Source: Novosphingobium sp. AAP83 (GTDB lineage: Bacteria; Pseudomonadota; Alphaproteobacteria; Sphingomonadales; Sphingomonadaceae). Taken from it: a stretch of 64,000 nucleotides of DNA. The position numbers and the translations under genes are program-made. The DNA is taken from positions 124,001-188,000 of the forward strand of contig NZ_LJHY01000002.1 of NCBI RefSeq assembly GCF_001295795.1, given 5' to 3'. The notes beneath the pieces are model-generated. The model was not told the origin of the DNA and searched no databases. It worked only from the letters and a program-made list of their open reading frames with translations. Each line of letters begins with the position of its first letter. The stretch's first letter is position 1. Positions 46,109-54,569 of this stretch are shown here, piece by piece.

Positions 46109-47992
46109 ATGTCCTTTGATAAACCCAAACTGGTAGCGCCTGCATCGGCGCAAAGCGTTCTTCCCAGAGAAGCCAGCGCGGCTGCGCAATTTCCGGGTGT
46201 AAGCGAACCAGCGCTTGCCATTCTGGCCACGCTCGCAACGCCGCTTTACATTTACTGCTTTGAAAGCGAACGCATTTGCTGGTCGAATGCGGCTGCTCGT
46301 CTCTTCTGGAATGCGGATACTCCGGATGAGCTGCACAAACGCAAGGTCGCACCCCAATTGGTCGCCAACACATCGCGTCTATCCTTATACCGCGATGCAT
46401 TCCGGCGTGGAGAGACGCGAACGGAAAGCTGGACCTTCTTTCCTAACGGAGAAGCGCTGACCGCTTTGTGCTATTGCCGTGGCATTTCCATCGCAGATCA
46501 CCCCGAAGCCATGCTGGTCGAGCTGATCGACAAGCCGCAGAGCAGGCTTCAGGACACCGAATTGCGCACGATTGAGGCTTTGCGCCACACGCCGCTAATG
46601 ATCTCGCTGTTCGATGAGAATGGTAAAGTACTGCTACGCAATCCTGCTGCGAGCAAGCAGTTTGCAGTTTTTGATCAAGATGTCCCAGCTACGGTGTCGG
46701 CATTTGATACGATGTTTTCCGATAATCGCGATGCCGCGATGCTAAGGAACCTGTTAGACCAAAAAGGCTTTGCCGAGGCGTCCACAAAAATTGCGTTAGC
46801 CCATCAGCCAGTGCACCACGTGCAGGTTACGATGGTGGTGGATGCTGCAACTGGGCAGCCAGCCCTTTTGGTCGCGCAGCAAGACATTACAGTTTCTGTC
46901 GAAACCAGCCAAAAGCTTGCTGCAAGCGAGGATTCGCTGGACCACCTGCTGGATTTGAACTTGAGCCCTGTCGTCGTAGTGGCGGCGGCTACAGGCCATC
47001 TGATCCGGTGTAATCATGCGGCCGAAGTGCTGCTCGGAGGAGAAGGCAGCCTTACGGAACGAGGCGTGGCCGTTTTCGCGCAGGATCAGGATTACCGCTC
47101 CCTGCTTGCTACAATCGCGATGCATGATTTTGCCAGCGGCCAAAATCAGCTTGTCAGACAAGACGGCAGTGCGTTCTGGGCGCATTTATCAGGAACATGC
47201 CTTCGCTACCGCGATACAGACGCTGCGGTCTTTTTTCTGGCAGATATCGACCAACTTTATCGCAATACCCACGTGCTTGAGGAAGAATTGGTCCTCGCCC
47301 GGCAAACGTCCGAGATGCAGCGAAGACTCATGGCCGTCGCCTCGCACGAGTTCCGCACACCATTGGCGATGATTGACAGCGCGGCCCAACGCATCGAGGC
47401 CGGTTTACGCCTTGGAGCGCCAGACAAGATCAAGGCTGGCACCAGCCGCATTCGCGTAGTTGTTAAGCGGCTATTGGCCCTCATGGAGCGCACGCTCATG
47501 AACCAGTCAGAAGATGAGGCACGCGACGAGGGTTTTATACGGAAGACCGATATTGCGCGGCTCATCGGCGATTGCGTACGCTCGGTCCGCGAAATGCATC
47601 CCGACGCTCTGATTACTCTTGACCTGCCCCCCCTTCCCTCTCTGATTGCGGATCGCTCTGTAATCGAAAGTGCCATCAGCAACCTGCTGGGCAATGCGAT
47701 CAAGTACAGCAATGGGCCGGCGCGCATCGATGTTTGCTGTAAACTGGTAGCTTCCGGGATTGAAATCACGATACGAGACGAGGGAATTGGTATTCCGCTG
47801 GCCGAGCGAGAAGCAGTTTTCGGAGAATTCACGCGCGGCAGCAATGTTGGCAACCGCGAAGGCACAGGGCTTGGCCTCGCCATCGTCCGCACGGCAATCG
47901 AAACGCTTGGCGGTACGATTGAACTTTTACCACACAGCGGAAAAGGGACTGCATTTCGGGTAACCCTGCCGCGAACGATTTTTGTTTTATAA
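46109..47992 (+). CDS. Soluble PAS-domain sensor histidine kinase
   Basis: A 627-residue protein without membrane helices. The N-terminal 390 residues hold about three PAS-like segments (FESERICWSNAAARLFW, LFDENGKVLLRNPAASKQF, VVAAATGHLIRCNHAAEVLL). HisKA is near 410-475 with the phospho-His in VASHEFRTPLAMIDSAA. The HATPase follows, with N box LLGNAIKYS, G1 RDEGIGIP and G2 GTGLGLAIV near the C-terminus. No response regulator overlaps it. It resembles the next kinase in the HisKA part. Confidence 0.93.
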   Translation: MSFDKPKLVAPASAQSVLPREASAAAQFPGVSEPALAILATLATPLYIYCFESERICWSNAAARLFWNADTPDELHKRKVAPQLVANTSRLSLYRDAFRRGETRTESWTFFPNGEALTALCYCRGISIADHPEAMLVELIDKPQSRLQDTELRTIEALRHTPLMISLFDENGKVLLRNPAASKQFAVFDQDVPATVSAFDTMFSDNRDAAMLRNLLDQKGFAEASTKIALAHQPVHHVQVTMVVDAATGQPALLVAQQDITVSVETSQKLAASEDSLDHLLDLNLSPVVVVAAATGHLIRCNHAAEVLLGGEGSLTERGVAVFAQDQDYRSLLATIAMHDFASGQNQLVRQDGSAFWAHLSGTCLRYRDTDAAVFFLADIDQLYRNTHVLEEELVLARQTSEMQRRLMAVASHEFRTPLAMIDSAAQRIEAGLRLGAPDKIKAGTSRIRVVVKRLLALMERTLMNQSEDEARDEGFIRKTDIARLIGDCVRSVREMHPDALITLDLPPLPSLIADRSVIESAISNLLGNAIKYSNGPARIDVCCKLVASGIEITIRDEGIGIPLAEREAVFGEFTRGSNVGNREGTGLGLAIVRTAIETLGGTIELLPHSGKGTAFRVTLPRTIFVL

Positions 47993-48060
47993 AAACTCGA
48001 AACAAGGACGACCTGTCGCAGTGATTGCACTCCCACCAGTTAATCGTTACGGGTTAATAC

Positions 48061-48088
48061 TGATCGGGCTTCGCCCGGATCAAATTTA
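48061..48088 (+). terminator. Possible terminator after the first kinase
   Basis: TGATCGGGC, a short TTC loop and GCCCGGATCA form a bulged hairpin followed by AAATTTA. It lies 69 bases after the kinase stop and 21 bases before the next start; the U-tract is weak. Confidence 0.35.
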
Positions 48089-48108
48089 GGTCCGCGAGCT
48101 TTTTATCC

Positions 48109-50298
48109 ATGGTCATTTTGCCAGTCATCAAAGAGAGGGCGAAGATTTCCGATAGCCCCCACGTGACAGCGCAACCGCCAAAGCTGCGCCGGTGGTTATG
48201 GATTTCGTTCCTCAAAGCAGCCATCGTACCCCTGCTTTTCGTCGAAATTGGATTTCTGGTCGTTTTCCTGATCAGCAACGCCATTGTCCACGACGTCAAC
48301 GTTTCTGCGATGAAGGCGACATCCGAAGCATTTTTGGAAAACGTCTCGCGATTGGAAGCAAAGCAGGTCGAAACCACCCTGGCCGCCATCGCGCGCAACA
48401 CCCAGCTGCTTGCCAATCGCACAGCACAGGCCCTTGATACGCCCTTGAAGCCTGATCCCGCAGAAGTGGCACGTTATGGCATGTCAAAGGACGGCGCGCT
48501 TTATACGCGATATGATAATGGCACAACGGCAAGTTTTTATTCCGGAGTCCAACCGGTTGGCCCTGTACAAATGGACAAAGTGTGGCGTCTGTCGGCCATT
48601 GACCCATTAATGATGGAATTGAACAATATCGACCCATTAGTGATATCAGTTTATGTAAATACCAATGATAGTTACAACAGAATATATCCTTACATCGACG
48701 CTTTGAAGCAATATTCGCCCAAAATGAATATCCCAAAATTCAACTTCTATTACGTCGCCGATGAAAAAAATAATCCCAAACGCGAACCGGTTTGGACCGA
48801 AGCCTATGTTGATCCTGCGGGTCAGGGGTGGATGATTTCGTCTGTGGCGCCAGTATGGCTCAAAGGTCGCCTTGAGGCTGTTGTAGGGCAGGATGTCACT
48901 TTGGCGCAGCTCATTTCACGGATGCTCAACCTCAAGCTGCCTTGGGGAAGTTATGCCATACTGGTCGACAATCAGGGCCATATCATCGCGATGCCGCCCG
49001 CCGCTGAAAAAGCGTTGGCGATCGAAGAGCTTACTGATCACACTTATGACACTGCGATCCATGACAACACGACCAAGCCGGGTGAATACAATCTCGCTGC
49101 CCATGCGCAGACCAAGAAACTGGCCGATGCTCTGCTAAGCCGGCGCCAGGGCCAGGTTGTCATCCCGTTGAATGGCGGCAGCGTTGCAAGCTTTCATGAA
49201 ATCGGGGGGCCGAAATGGAAACTTGTTGTCGTCGCCGAGCAGGGAAAGATTTTCGCCGAAGCGAACCGCATGCAGTCCCGGCTCACCATGATCGGGTGGA
49301 TCATGGCTTTGGTGCTGGTCCTCTTCTATATGATCTTCTTCGCATTTCTCTATCTCAGGGCAAAAGCGATGGGCGATGGCCTTGCCCGGCCGATTGATCA
49401 ATTCGCCCGGATGTTTGGCCGGATCGGTGCCGGGGATTATGACCAGACCGCACCGCGCGCCCAGATTGCAGAGCTCGACGCTCTCGGGCTCAATATCGCG
49501 GCCACAGGCAGGCGCGTCGGCGATGCCTACAAGCAATTGGCCGCCCACCAGCGCGTAACCGAAAAGGCGTTGGACGATCTGCGCAAGCGAAGCCATGAGG
49601 AACTGCGCTTCGTCCGGATGATATCGCACGAAGTGCGAACACCGCTGGCTGTAATAGACAGCGGTGCCCAAATCCTTGAGCGCAAGGCCCCTGATGTCCA
49701 GCCATCAGAGATCGTTCGGCGCATGCAACGCTTTCGCAACGGCGTCGCCCGCATCGCAGGTCTGGTCGACAAGCTTGAGCAAAGTTCGGATTCAGCCACC
49801 TTGCCGGATGACGCCAAAGGCCATGCGAATGCGGCACAGCTCGTCACAGAGCTAGCGCGCGAGATGATCCCGTCAACGCGTCTGCAACTGGCAGAAACGA
49901 CCACCCCAACAGCAATATGCGATGCCGCCTCGCTGCAACTGGCCTTGCGCAGTGTGCTCGACAATGCCCTGCGTTATAGCAAGGCTGACGGAATGATCCG
50001 CATAGACGTTACGGCACAAAACCAATGCGTTAACGTTTGCGTCGAGGATGATGGCGCAGGTCTTGCTCCCGGCGAGGCTGCGATGGTTGGCGAACGCTTC
50101 TTCAGAGGCAGCAATGCCGCAAACACACAGGGTGCCGGCCTAGGCCTGTACATTGCCGGCAAATGTCTCGAAGCTGTTGGCGGATCGCTTGTCTTCAGGT
50201 CCGGCCCAACAGGCAGTTCGGTTATGCTAACCCTCCCCGCCTGTCGCTGCAAACCATCAGAAATTTCCGAACCTGCCAATGCAGCAGTGCCCGCATGA
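48109..50298 (+). CDS. Membrane sensor histidine kinase with double-Cache sensor and HAMP-like linker
   Basis: A 729-residue protein: a first membrane helix (about 34-56), a periplasmic sensor of about 330 residues with the dCache pattern (VWRLSAIDPLM, WTEAYVDPAGQGWMISSVAP, SYAILVDNQGHIIAMP), a second helix (about 396-420), a HAMP-like segment (GLARPIDQFARMFGRIGAGD), HisKA with phospho-His in MISHEVRTPLAVIDSGA (about 505), and an ATPase domain (N box VLDNALRYS, G2 GAGLGLYIAG). It senses an extracellular small molecule. The receiver gene overlaps its stop (ATGA), so they form a kinase-regulator pair. Confidence 0.93.
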   Translation: MVILPVIKERAKISDSPHVTAQPPKLRRWLWISFLKAAIVPLLFVEIGFLVVFLISNAIVHDVNVSAMKATSEAFLENVSRLEAKQVETTLAAIARNTQLLANRTAQALDTPLKPDPAEVARYGMSKDGALYTRYDNGTTASFYSGVQPVGPVQMDKVWRLSAIDPLMMELNNIDPLVISVYVNTNDSYNRIYPYIDALKQYSPKMNIPKFNFYYVADEKNNPKREPVWTEAYVDPAGQGWMISSVAPVWLKGRLEAVVGQDVTLAQLISRMLNLKLPWGSYAILVDNQGHIIAMPPAAEKALAIEELTDHTYDTAIHDNTTKPGEYNLAAHAQTKKLADALLSRRQGQVVIPLNGGSVASFHEIGGPKWKLVVVAEQGKIFAEANRMQSRLTMIGWIMALVLVLFYMIFFAFLYLRAKAMGDGLARPIDQFARMFGRIGAGDYDQTAPRAQIAELDALGLNIAATGRRVGDAYKQLAAHQRVTEKALDDLRKRSHEELRFVRMISHEVRTPLAVIDSGAQILERKAPDVQPSEIVRRMQRFRNGVARIAGLVDKLEQSSDSATLPDDAKGHANAAQLVTELAREMIPSTRLQLAETTTPTAICDAASLQLALRSVLDNALRYSKADGMIRIDVTAQNQCVNVCVEDDGAGLAPGEAAMVGERFFRGSNAANTQGAGLGLYIAGKCLEAVGGSLVFRSGPTGSSVMLTLPACRCKPSEISEPANAAVPA

Positions 50299-50675
50299 CG
50301 GTACGTGTCCTCTGCATCGAAGATGAGCCGGACTTGCGCGAGGATCTTGTCGAGGAACTGGAATTCGCAGGGTGCATAGTTTCAAGCGCCCCCGATGGGC
50401 TCGCTGGCTTGCAACTCGCTCTACAGGCCCCGTTTGATCTGATCTTGTGTGATGTTCTTTTGCCCGGCAAGCCGGGCCTTGCAGTGCTACAGGATCTGCG
50501 CGCCCGCACAGGGCCAAACCAGCAAACCCCGTTGGTTTTTCTGACGGCTTTTGACGACGATGAGCTTGCCGATCAATGCCGCCAAGCCGGAGCAGCCGGA
50601 CATTTCATGAAGCCACTAGATTATAGCAGGATCGGAAAACTGATCGCCGACTTTGCCACCGGTAAGGCACGGTAA
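50295..50675 (+). CDS. Single-domain response regulator of the Cache kinase
   Basis: A 126-residue receiver: RVLCIEDEPDLREDLVEELE for the acidic pocket, LILCDVLLPGKPGLAVL with the phospho-acceptor Asp, and MKPLD Lys near the end. It has no output domain. The ATG overlaps the kinase stop by 4 bases, so the kinase is its likely partner. It probably passes phosphate on or acts by protein contact. Confidence 0.92.
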   Translation: MTVRVLCIEDEPDLREDLVEELEFAGCIVSSAPDGLAGLQLALQAPFDLILCDVLLPGKPGLAVLQDLRARTGPNQQTPLVFLTAFDDDELADQCRQAGAAGHFMKPLDYSRIGKLIADFATGKAR

Positions 50676-50950
50676 ACACCCCGCGCCGCGCAGGTTTTGG
50701 TGCATGGCCCTGAATTATAGCAATTTATTCAATGTATAACACGTCTTCAAGGCACAGCAAGACAGCACCGCGGCGTTAAACGCAAAATCAAAAATAGCCA
50801 ATAAGATTATCAAACAGCGTCTTTGGATTATTCAGCCACCATCATTGACGGAGTAATGTCTGCAAAACAGGCTTTGCCAAATGGGGCACCGGGGGACCGC
50901 GTTTGGTCAAGCATGCCGGTGCCTTGAGGAGCCCAACGCCTAGGACGGGC

Positions 50951-51406
50951 ATGCCAATGCAGTATCCCAAGTTCGATAATGTCGCGCCGCTCTCGTTGGA
51001 CGGGGAAAACACCGCCGCTCGCATCAATCGCGACGAGATCGCGCAGACAATCAGCGCGGCCCTGCAACATATTGAACGGCTGAACGAGCGCATCTTGATC
51101 GAGCTTGGTCGATGCCACGCCTTGCAAGTGGTAAATGCAGGCCTCGAAGGTGCTCAGGCATCGCAAGAGCGGGAACGCGCCGGTCTTCTCGCGCGGATTG
51201 AAAGTCTCGAAGAAAACCTCGAAACGGCGCAGAGCAAACGGCTCGGGCTGTTAGAGGAACTGACAGAGACGCGCGTAATCTTGCGCTCCCGCGAGGGCTA
51301 TATTGATCGGCTGGAAAATGCGCTTACCGAAACAAGACGCAAACTGCGCCGCGCACGCCAAACATGGCTGGATAGATTGATCGTAGGCAGCGAAGCTTCA
51401 GAATAA
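50951..51406 (+). CDS. Coiled-coil protein of unknown function
   Basis: 151 residues from the ATG at 50951 (AGGACGGGC upstream). After a short head, residues about 40-140 are heptad-patterned (ALQHIERLNERILIELGRCH, RIESLEENLETAQSKRLGLL) and end in an Arg-rich stretch (TRRKLRRARQTWLDRL). It has no membrane helix. It lies between two kinase operons on the same strand and echoes the coiled-coil rod at 39067. Confidence 0.7.
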   Translation: MPMQYPKFDNVAPLSLDGENTAARINRDEIAQTISAALQHIERLNERILIELGRCHALQVVNAGLEGAQASQERERAGLLARIESLEENLETAQSKRLGLLEELTETRVILRSREGYIDRLENALTETRRKLRRARQTWLDRLIVGSEASE

Positions 51407-51778
51407 GCGCCAACAAGCCGTAGAACCCCGTACCGGCGGTCTTGTTGTTCCAGAACGAATGTCCTCAAGCCACCCTTTTCCATAGTTAAGGCGAGATTTT
51501 GTACTGTCGTGAACCTCATACGATTCGCCATAAGCCATCATAATCAAAAACAAAAATGATCGGGTGATTTGTAAATTAACACTTTCGGCTATTCAGATAG
51601 CCTTAGAGGCTGTTTACCGATCGTTCATTGCTGTCACAGAGAGATCTAACGGCGCAGCCCTTCGGAGTCGCATCTAAGGAAAGCTGATAAAAAAGCCGGC
51701 CGGCGAGCCCCCGCCGATACCTATAAGGCTACAACTGCTAAAGGTATCGGCGGCGCTCATATTTGGGTAGAAACCGGC
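51407..51778. other. Intergenic region before the second response-regulator operon
   Basis: 372 bp with no gene recognised. A 12-bp hairpin lies at its 3' end (51711-51753). Confidence 0.45.
51711..51753. promoter_or_regulatory. 12-bp inverted repeat just upstream of the RR start
   Basis: CCGCCGATACCT (51711-51722) and AGGTATCGGCGG (51742-51753) are perfect reverse complements separated by 19 bases. The right edge is 25 bases before the ATG at 51779. It could be an operator for the regulator itself or an mRNA hairpin. Confidence 0.65.
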
Positions 51779-52462
51779 ATGATGCCAGATCATTTTTGTG
51801 TTGTTGATGATGACAGCGATTTTCTCGCTTTCCTTGGCGAATACACAAGCGCAAGGGGGCTGAACACATCGCGTTTTGCTTCAGCTGAAGCACTTTTGCA
51901 GCACGGACATATCGAGGCATTCGATTTCTTTATTCTCGACCTCGGCCTTCCCGGTACTGACGGGGTCGACCTTATCAGCATGATCAGAGCCAAGTCATCC
52001 GCTGGCATCCTTGTTGTCAGCGGCCGTATGGGGCCGGATGCTTTCAACTCGGCACTCAATGCCGGGGCTGACATGTTTGTCAACAAGCCGGTACGTTTTG
52101 ATCAAATCTACAACGCGGTCCAGACGATCTATCGCCGCTCGCGGTCAAAAGATGCCCACGGCACAACATGGACACTTGAGCGCGGTACGCGAACGCTGAT
52201 CGCCCCGCAGCAAACATCGACCGTACTTTCAGAAACCGAACACGCCATTATGCAAAAGTTGCAGATTTCATCCCCTGCTCCGGTTTCCCGTGAAGAACTG
52301 GCAGAAGCCTCAGGTGTCATACCCGGCACAGATTTCCGCAATCTGGACGCCGCGATTTTCAGGTTGCGCCGCAAGATCGAACGGGAAACCCAAGGACCTG
52401 CACCGCTGCGCACGGAACGCGGAAGAGGTTACAGCCTGGCTGCCAGCATCCAGTTGCGGTGA
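51779..52462 (+). CDS. OmpR-type response regulator with intact phospho-acceptor
   Basis: A 227-residue protein: receiver (FCVVDDDSDFLAFLGEYTSA; Asp54 in FFILDLGLPGTDGVDL; NKPVRF Lys) and a C-terminal winged helix (LSETEHAIMQKLQISSPAPV, NLDAAIFRLRRKIE, RTERGRGYSLAA). It is the close paralogue of the regulator at 26830, which lacks the Asp. The next kinase starts inside its stop codon, so they form a two-component pair. Confidence 0.94.
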   Translation: MMPDHFCVVDDDSDFLAFLGEYTSARGLNTSRFASAEALLQHGHIEAFDFFILDLGLPGTDGVDLISMIRAKSSAGILVVSGRMGPDAFNSALNAGADMFVNKPVRFDQIYNAVQTIYRRSRSKDAHGTTWTLERGTRTLIAPQQTSTVLSETEHAIMQKLQISSPAPVSREELAEASGVIPGTDFRNLDAAIFRLRRKIERETQGPAPLRTERGRGYSLAASIQLR

Positions 52463-53889
52463 TTTCCAACATGGAAGCAGCACCAGTATACTCATTTCCG
52501 TTTGCATTGATCTACTTCGGCCAGCTAGCTGGATTTTCCCTCAGCATATTGGTTGTTAGCAACTGGCGGCCCGACCGCTCGTCGATGATCTGGCTTGGCT
52601 CCGGCGTGTGCAGTGCAGTTGCATTGGCCGTCGGCTATCCACTTTACACTCCGTATAGCAGCGCAGCCCTACCTATTGCTGTAGCGCTTACGATCCTTAA
52701 TCTTAGTATGAAACAGATTGCCTTGCTGCCGCGCAAAAAGAGTGGCGAGTTGATCGGAGATAAAGGGGCAACATTTGCGTTGATGGTTTTTGGCGTGATT
52801 GGCGCCTATACTGTGCCAGCTCCATACAGGTCAGTGCTAGCCTGTGCGATGAGCGGTTTGATAGCGTTTATGAGCATCCAGGCAGTTCTTCGAAACCGGC
52901 GGTGGAGGGGCTATCGGGGCCTCTATGCGATGTTAACCGCGTCAATCATCGCAACCATTTTCTTTCCTGCCAAAGCTGTTATCAAGTTATTTAATATATT
53001 GACGATATCTGCATTACCGGCGGATAATTCAGCCACCGGCGATGCGGTCGCCCTTGTCGGCATGATTGCTTCGTCCGTAGTCGTTCAGGCCGGATTCCTT
53101 GGGATGCTAACCGCACAGCAATCACGAGCGCGGCAACTTGCAGCAAGGCGGCTCGCGCGGGCATCGGAGCACATGTTGGGCGCGCGTCTGCATGCAAAGC
53201 AAATCCAGAAGCTTGCGGATCAAAGACTTAATCTGCTCAACCTGCTAACCCACGAAGTTCGCCAACCATTGCACAACGCCCAGGCAGGACTGCAAAGCTT
53301 TCTCACGGAACTTGAGCATGGTGAATACTCGCCCGAACGCCTCTCCTCTGCTGCCAGACGCACACAGGGCGTGTTGGATGGCATAACCCTATCATTGTCC
53401 AACGCGATCACCGGCACGCGCCTGATCGAAGACGACAGCATCGGTCAGCTTCGCCAGACAGGCATGGCCGAGACCGCAGCCATGGCGCAGCTCGACTGCC
53501 CCCCCTACTGGCAGCAGCGCATTCATATGACTCTCCCTTCGCCAGAGATGTTTATCGATGTTGAACCCGTCCTGCTGCGGCTAGCCTTGCGCAATCTCCT
53601 CGACAACGCCCTGAAATACTCGCCCGCAGACGCACCGGTAACATTTGAAATTCTGGAAGAAGGCACAGAACTCGGTGTGCTGTTTCGCGTGACCAATGAT
53701 CTTGCCGACGACCATTCGTTGGACGGCGATATCTTTGGGCGCGATCAGCGGGGCTCCAGCACTTATGCCGAGGGACAGGGGCTTGGCCTTTATATCGTGA
53801 AACGCGTTGCTCAGCTGCACGATGGGTCTGTCAACATGCGGCGTGTGGGTGCATCCCAAGTCGTATTTGAACTGTTCCTGCCGGGCTGA
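52459..53889 (+). CDS. Multi-pass membrane sensor histidine kinase
   Basis: A 476-residue protein from the GTG at 52459 overlapping the regulator stop (ATG at 52471 also possible). The first 220 residues hold six or seven hydrophobic segments (for example FALIYFGQLAGFSLSILVV, FALMVFGVIGAYTVPAPY). HisKA near 260 has NLLTHEVRQPLHNAQAGLQS with the phospho-His; the ATPase domain has LLDNALKYS, a shortened G1 region and GQGLGLYIVKRV. No periplasmic sensor loop of size is present, so it may sense a membrane-linked signal. Confidence 0.92.
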   Translation: MISNMEAAPVYSFPFALIYFGQLAGFSLSILVVSNWRPDRSSMIWLGSGVCSAVALAVGYPLYTPYSSAALPIAVALTILNLSMKQIALLPRKKSGELIGDKGATFALMVFGVIGAYTVPAPYRSVLACAMSGLIAFMSIQAVLRNRRWRGYRGLYAMLTASIIATIFFPAKAVIKLFNILTISALPADNSATGDAVALVGMIASSVVVQAGFLGMLTAQQSRARQLAARRLARASEHMLGARLHAKQIQKLADQRLNLLNLLTHEVRQPLHNAQAGLQSFLTELEHGEYSPERLSSAARRTQGVLDGITLSLSNAITGTRLIEDDSIGQLRQTGMAETAAMAQLDCPPYWQQRIHMTLPSPEMFIDVEPVLLRLALRNLLDNALKYSPADAPVTFEILEEGTELGVLFRVTNDLADDHSLDGDIFGRDQRGSSTYAEGQGLGLYIVKRVAQLHDGSVNMRRVGASQVVFELFLPG

Positions 53890-54181
53890 AAAGCCCTTTA
53901 TGCCGTGGTACGGGAGGCCTTACAATGTGGCCCCGACCCTTTCACCTCCATAAACACCTGACCGATAATCCCCTCTGGATGGATAGGACCTGGCCCTATA
54001 TGGGCCATCTCGCGTCGATAAGATGCGCCGTGATGGCGGTGGTCATACAAACCTCCGAGATCGCTTTACACGTTGAAGCTCTCCTGAAGGGAAACGCCCG
54101 CTCGTCGAGGGGTGCCCGTATAAATAACGGGCGCTGTAGGGAACAGCCTGACGCTTGCACTGCGGGATACCTCAGCGCGCC
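53890..54181. other. Intergenic region after the kinase operon
   Basis: No gene recognised. With the nested repeats and terminator that follow it completes a 680-bp gap before the RTX gene. Confidence 0.4.
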
Positions 54182-54432
54182 TTTCGACCAATCTGGATCA
54201 CCGTGACGGAGCCGATTTTGGCCAAGTGCGAGGAGAGATGGCGCAGGAATACATCGATCTTTCAAGACATCTCAACGCTGCAATTGGCCAAAAGCGGCCC
54301 GCCCCGGAGGGGTTGTAGCAAGAAGTCCGCTGGGAGCGTTGCGTCTCTGGCAGGGGCAACCAGCCCCTGCTGCGCGCCGCGCCTCCCCAGCGGACTTCTT
54401 GCTACAATCACGGTGATCCAGATTGGTCGAAA
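54182..54432. repeat. Nested inverted repeats with a split left arm
   Basis: Three pairs of inverted repeats: an outer 25-bp pair (54182-54206 with 54408-54432), an inner 22-bp pair (54313-54334 with 54386-54407), both perfect, and a third of 14 bp with one mismatch (54212-54225 with 54284-54297; core TTTTGGCCAA). On the right the inner and outer arms touch, giving one 47-bp arm. On the left the same arm is split by 106 bp that carries the third pair. This looks like a palindromic element into which a second small element inserted. Confidence 0.85.
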
Positions 54433-54491
54433 AGCGATCTCAAGCCGCTTGCTAACCCAAGCCCCCCCAACCCCGCCCTATCGCAACAAAA

Positions 54492-54521
54492 AAACGCCGG
54501 CCCCGCATAGGACCGGCGTTT
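54492..54521. terminator. Bidirectional terminator between the kinase operon and the RTX gene
   Basis: AAACGCCGG (54492-54500) pairs with CCGGCGTTT (54513-54521); on the plus strand it is followed by GTTTTG and on the minus strand by TTTTGTTG. It lies 48 bases beyond the RTX stop and ends both convergent units. Confidence 0.85.
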
Positions 54522-54569
54522 GTTTTGAAGCGCAACACAGGGGCGGGATCGACCGCCCCTGCCGCCACA

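Noticed and set aside
53925..54206. A 93-residue plus-strand open frame after the last kinase
   Set aside because: No RBS, no signature, and it runs into the inverted-repeat element.
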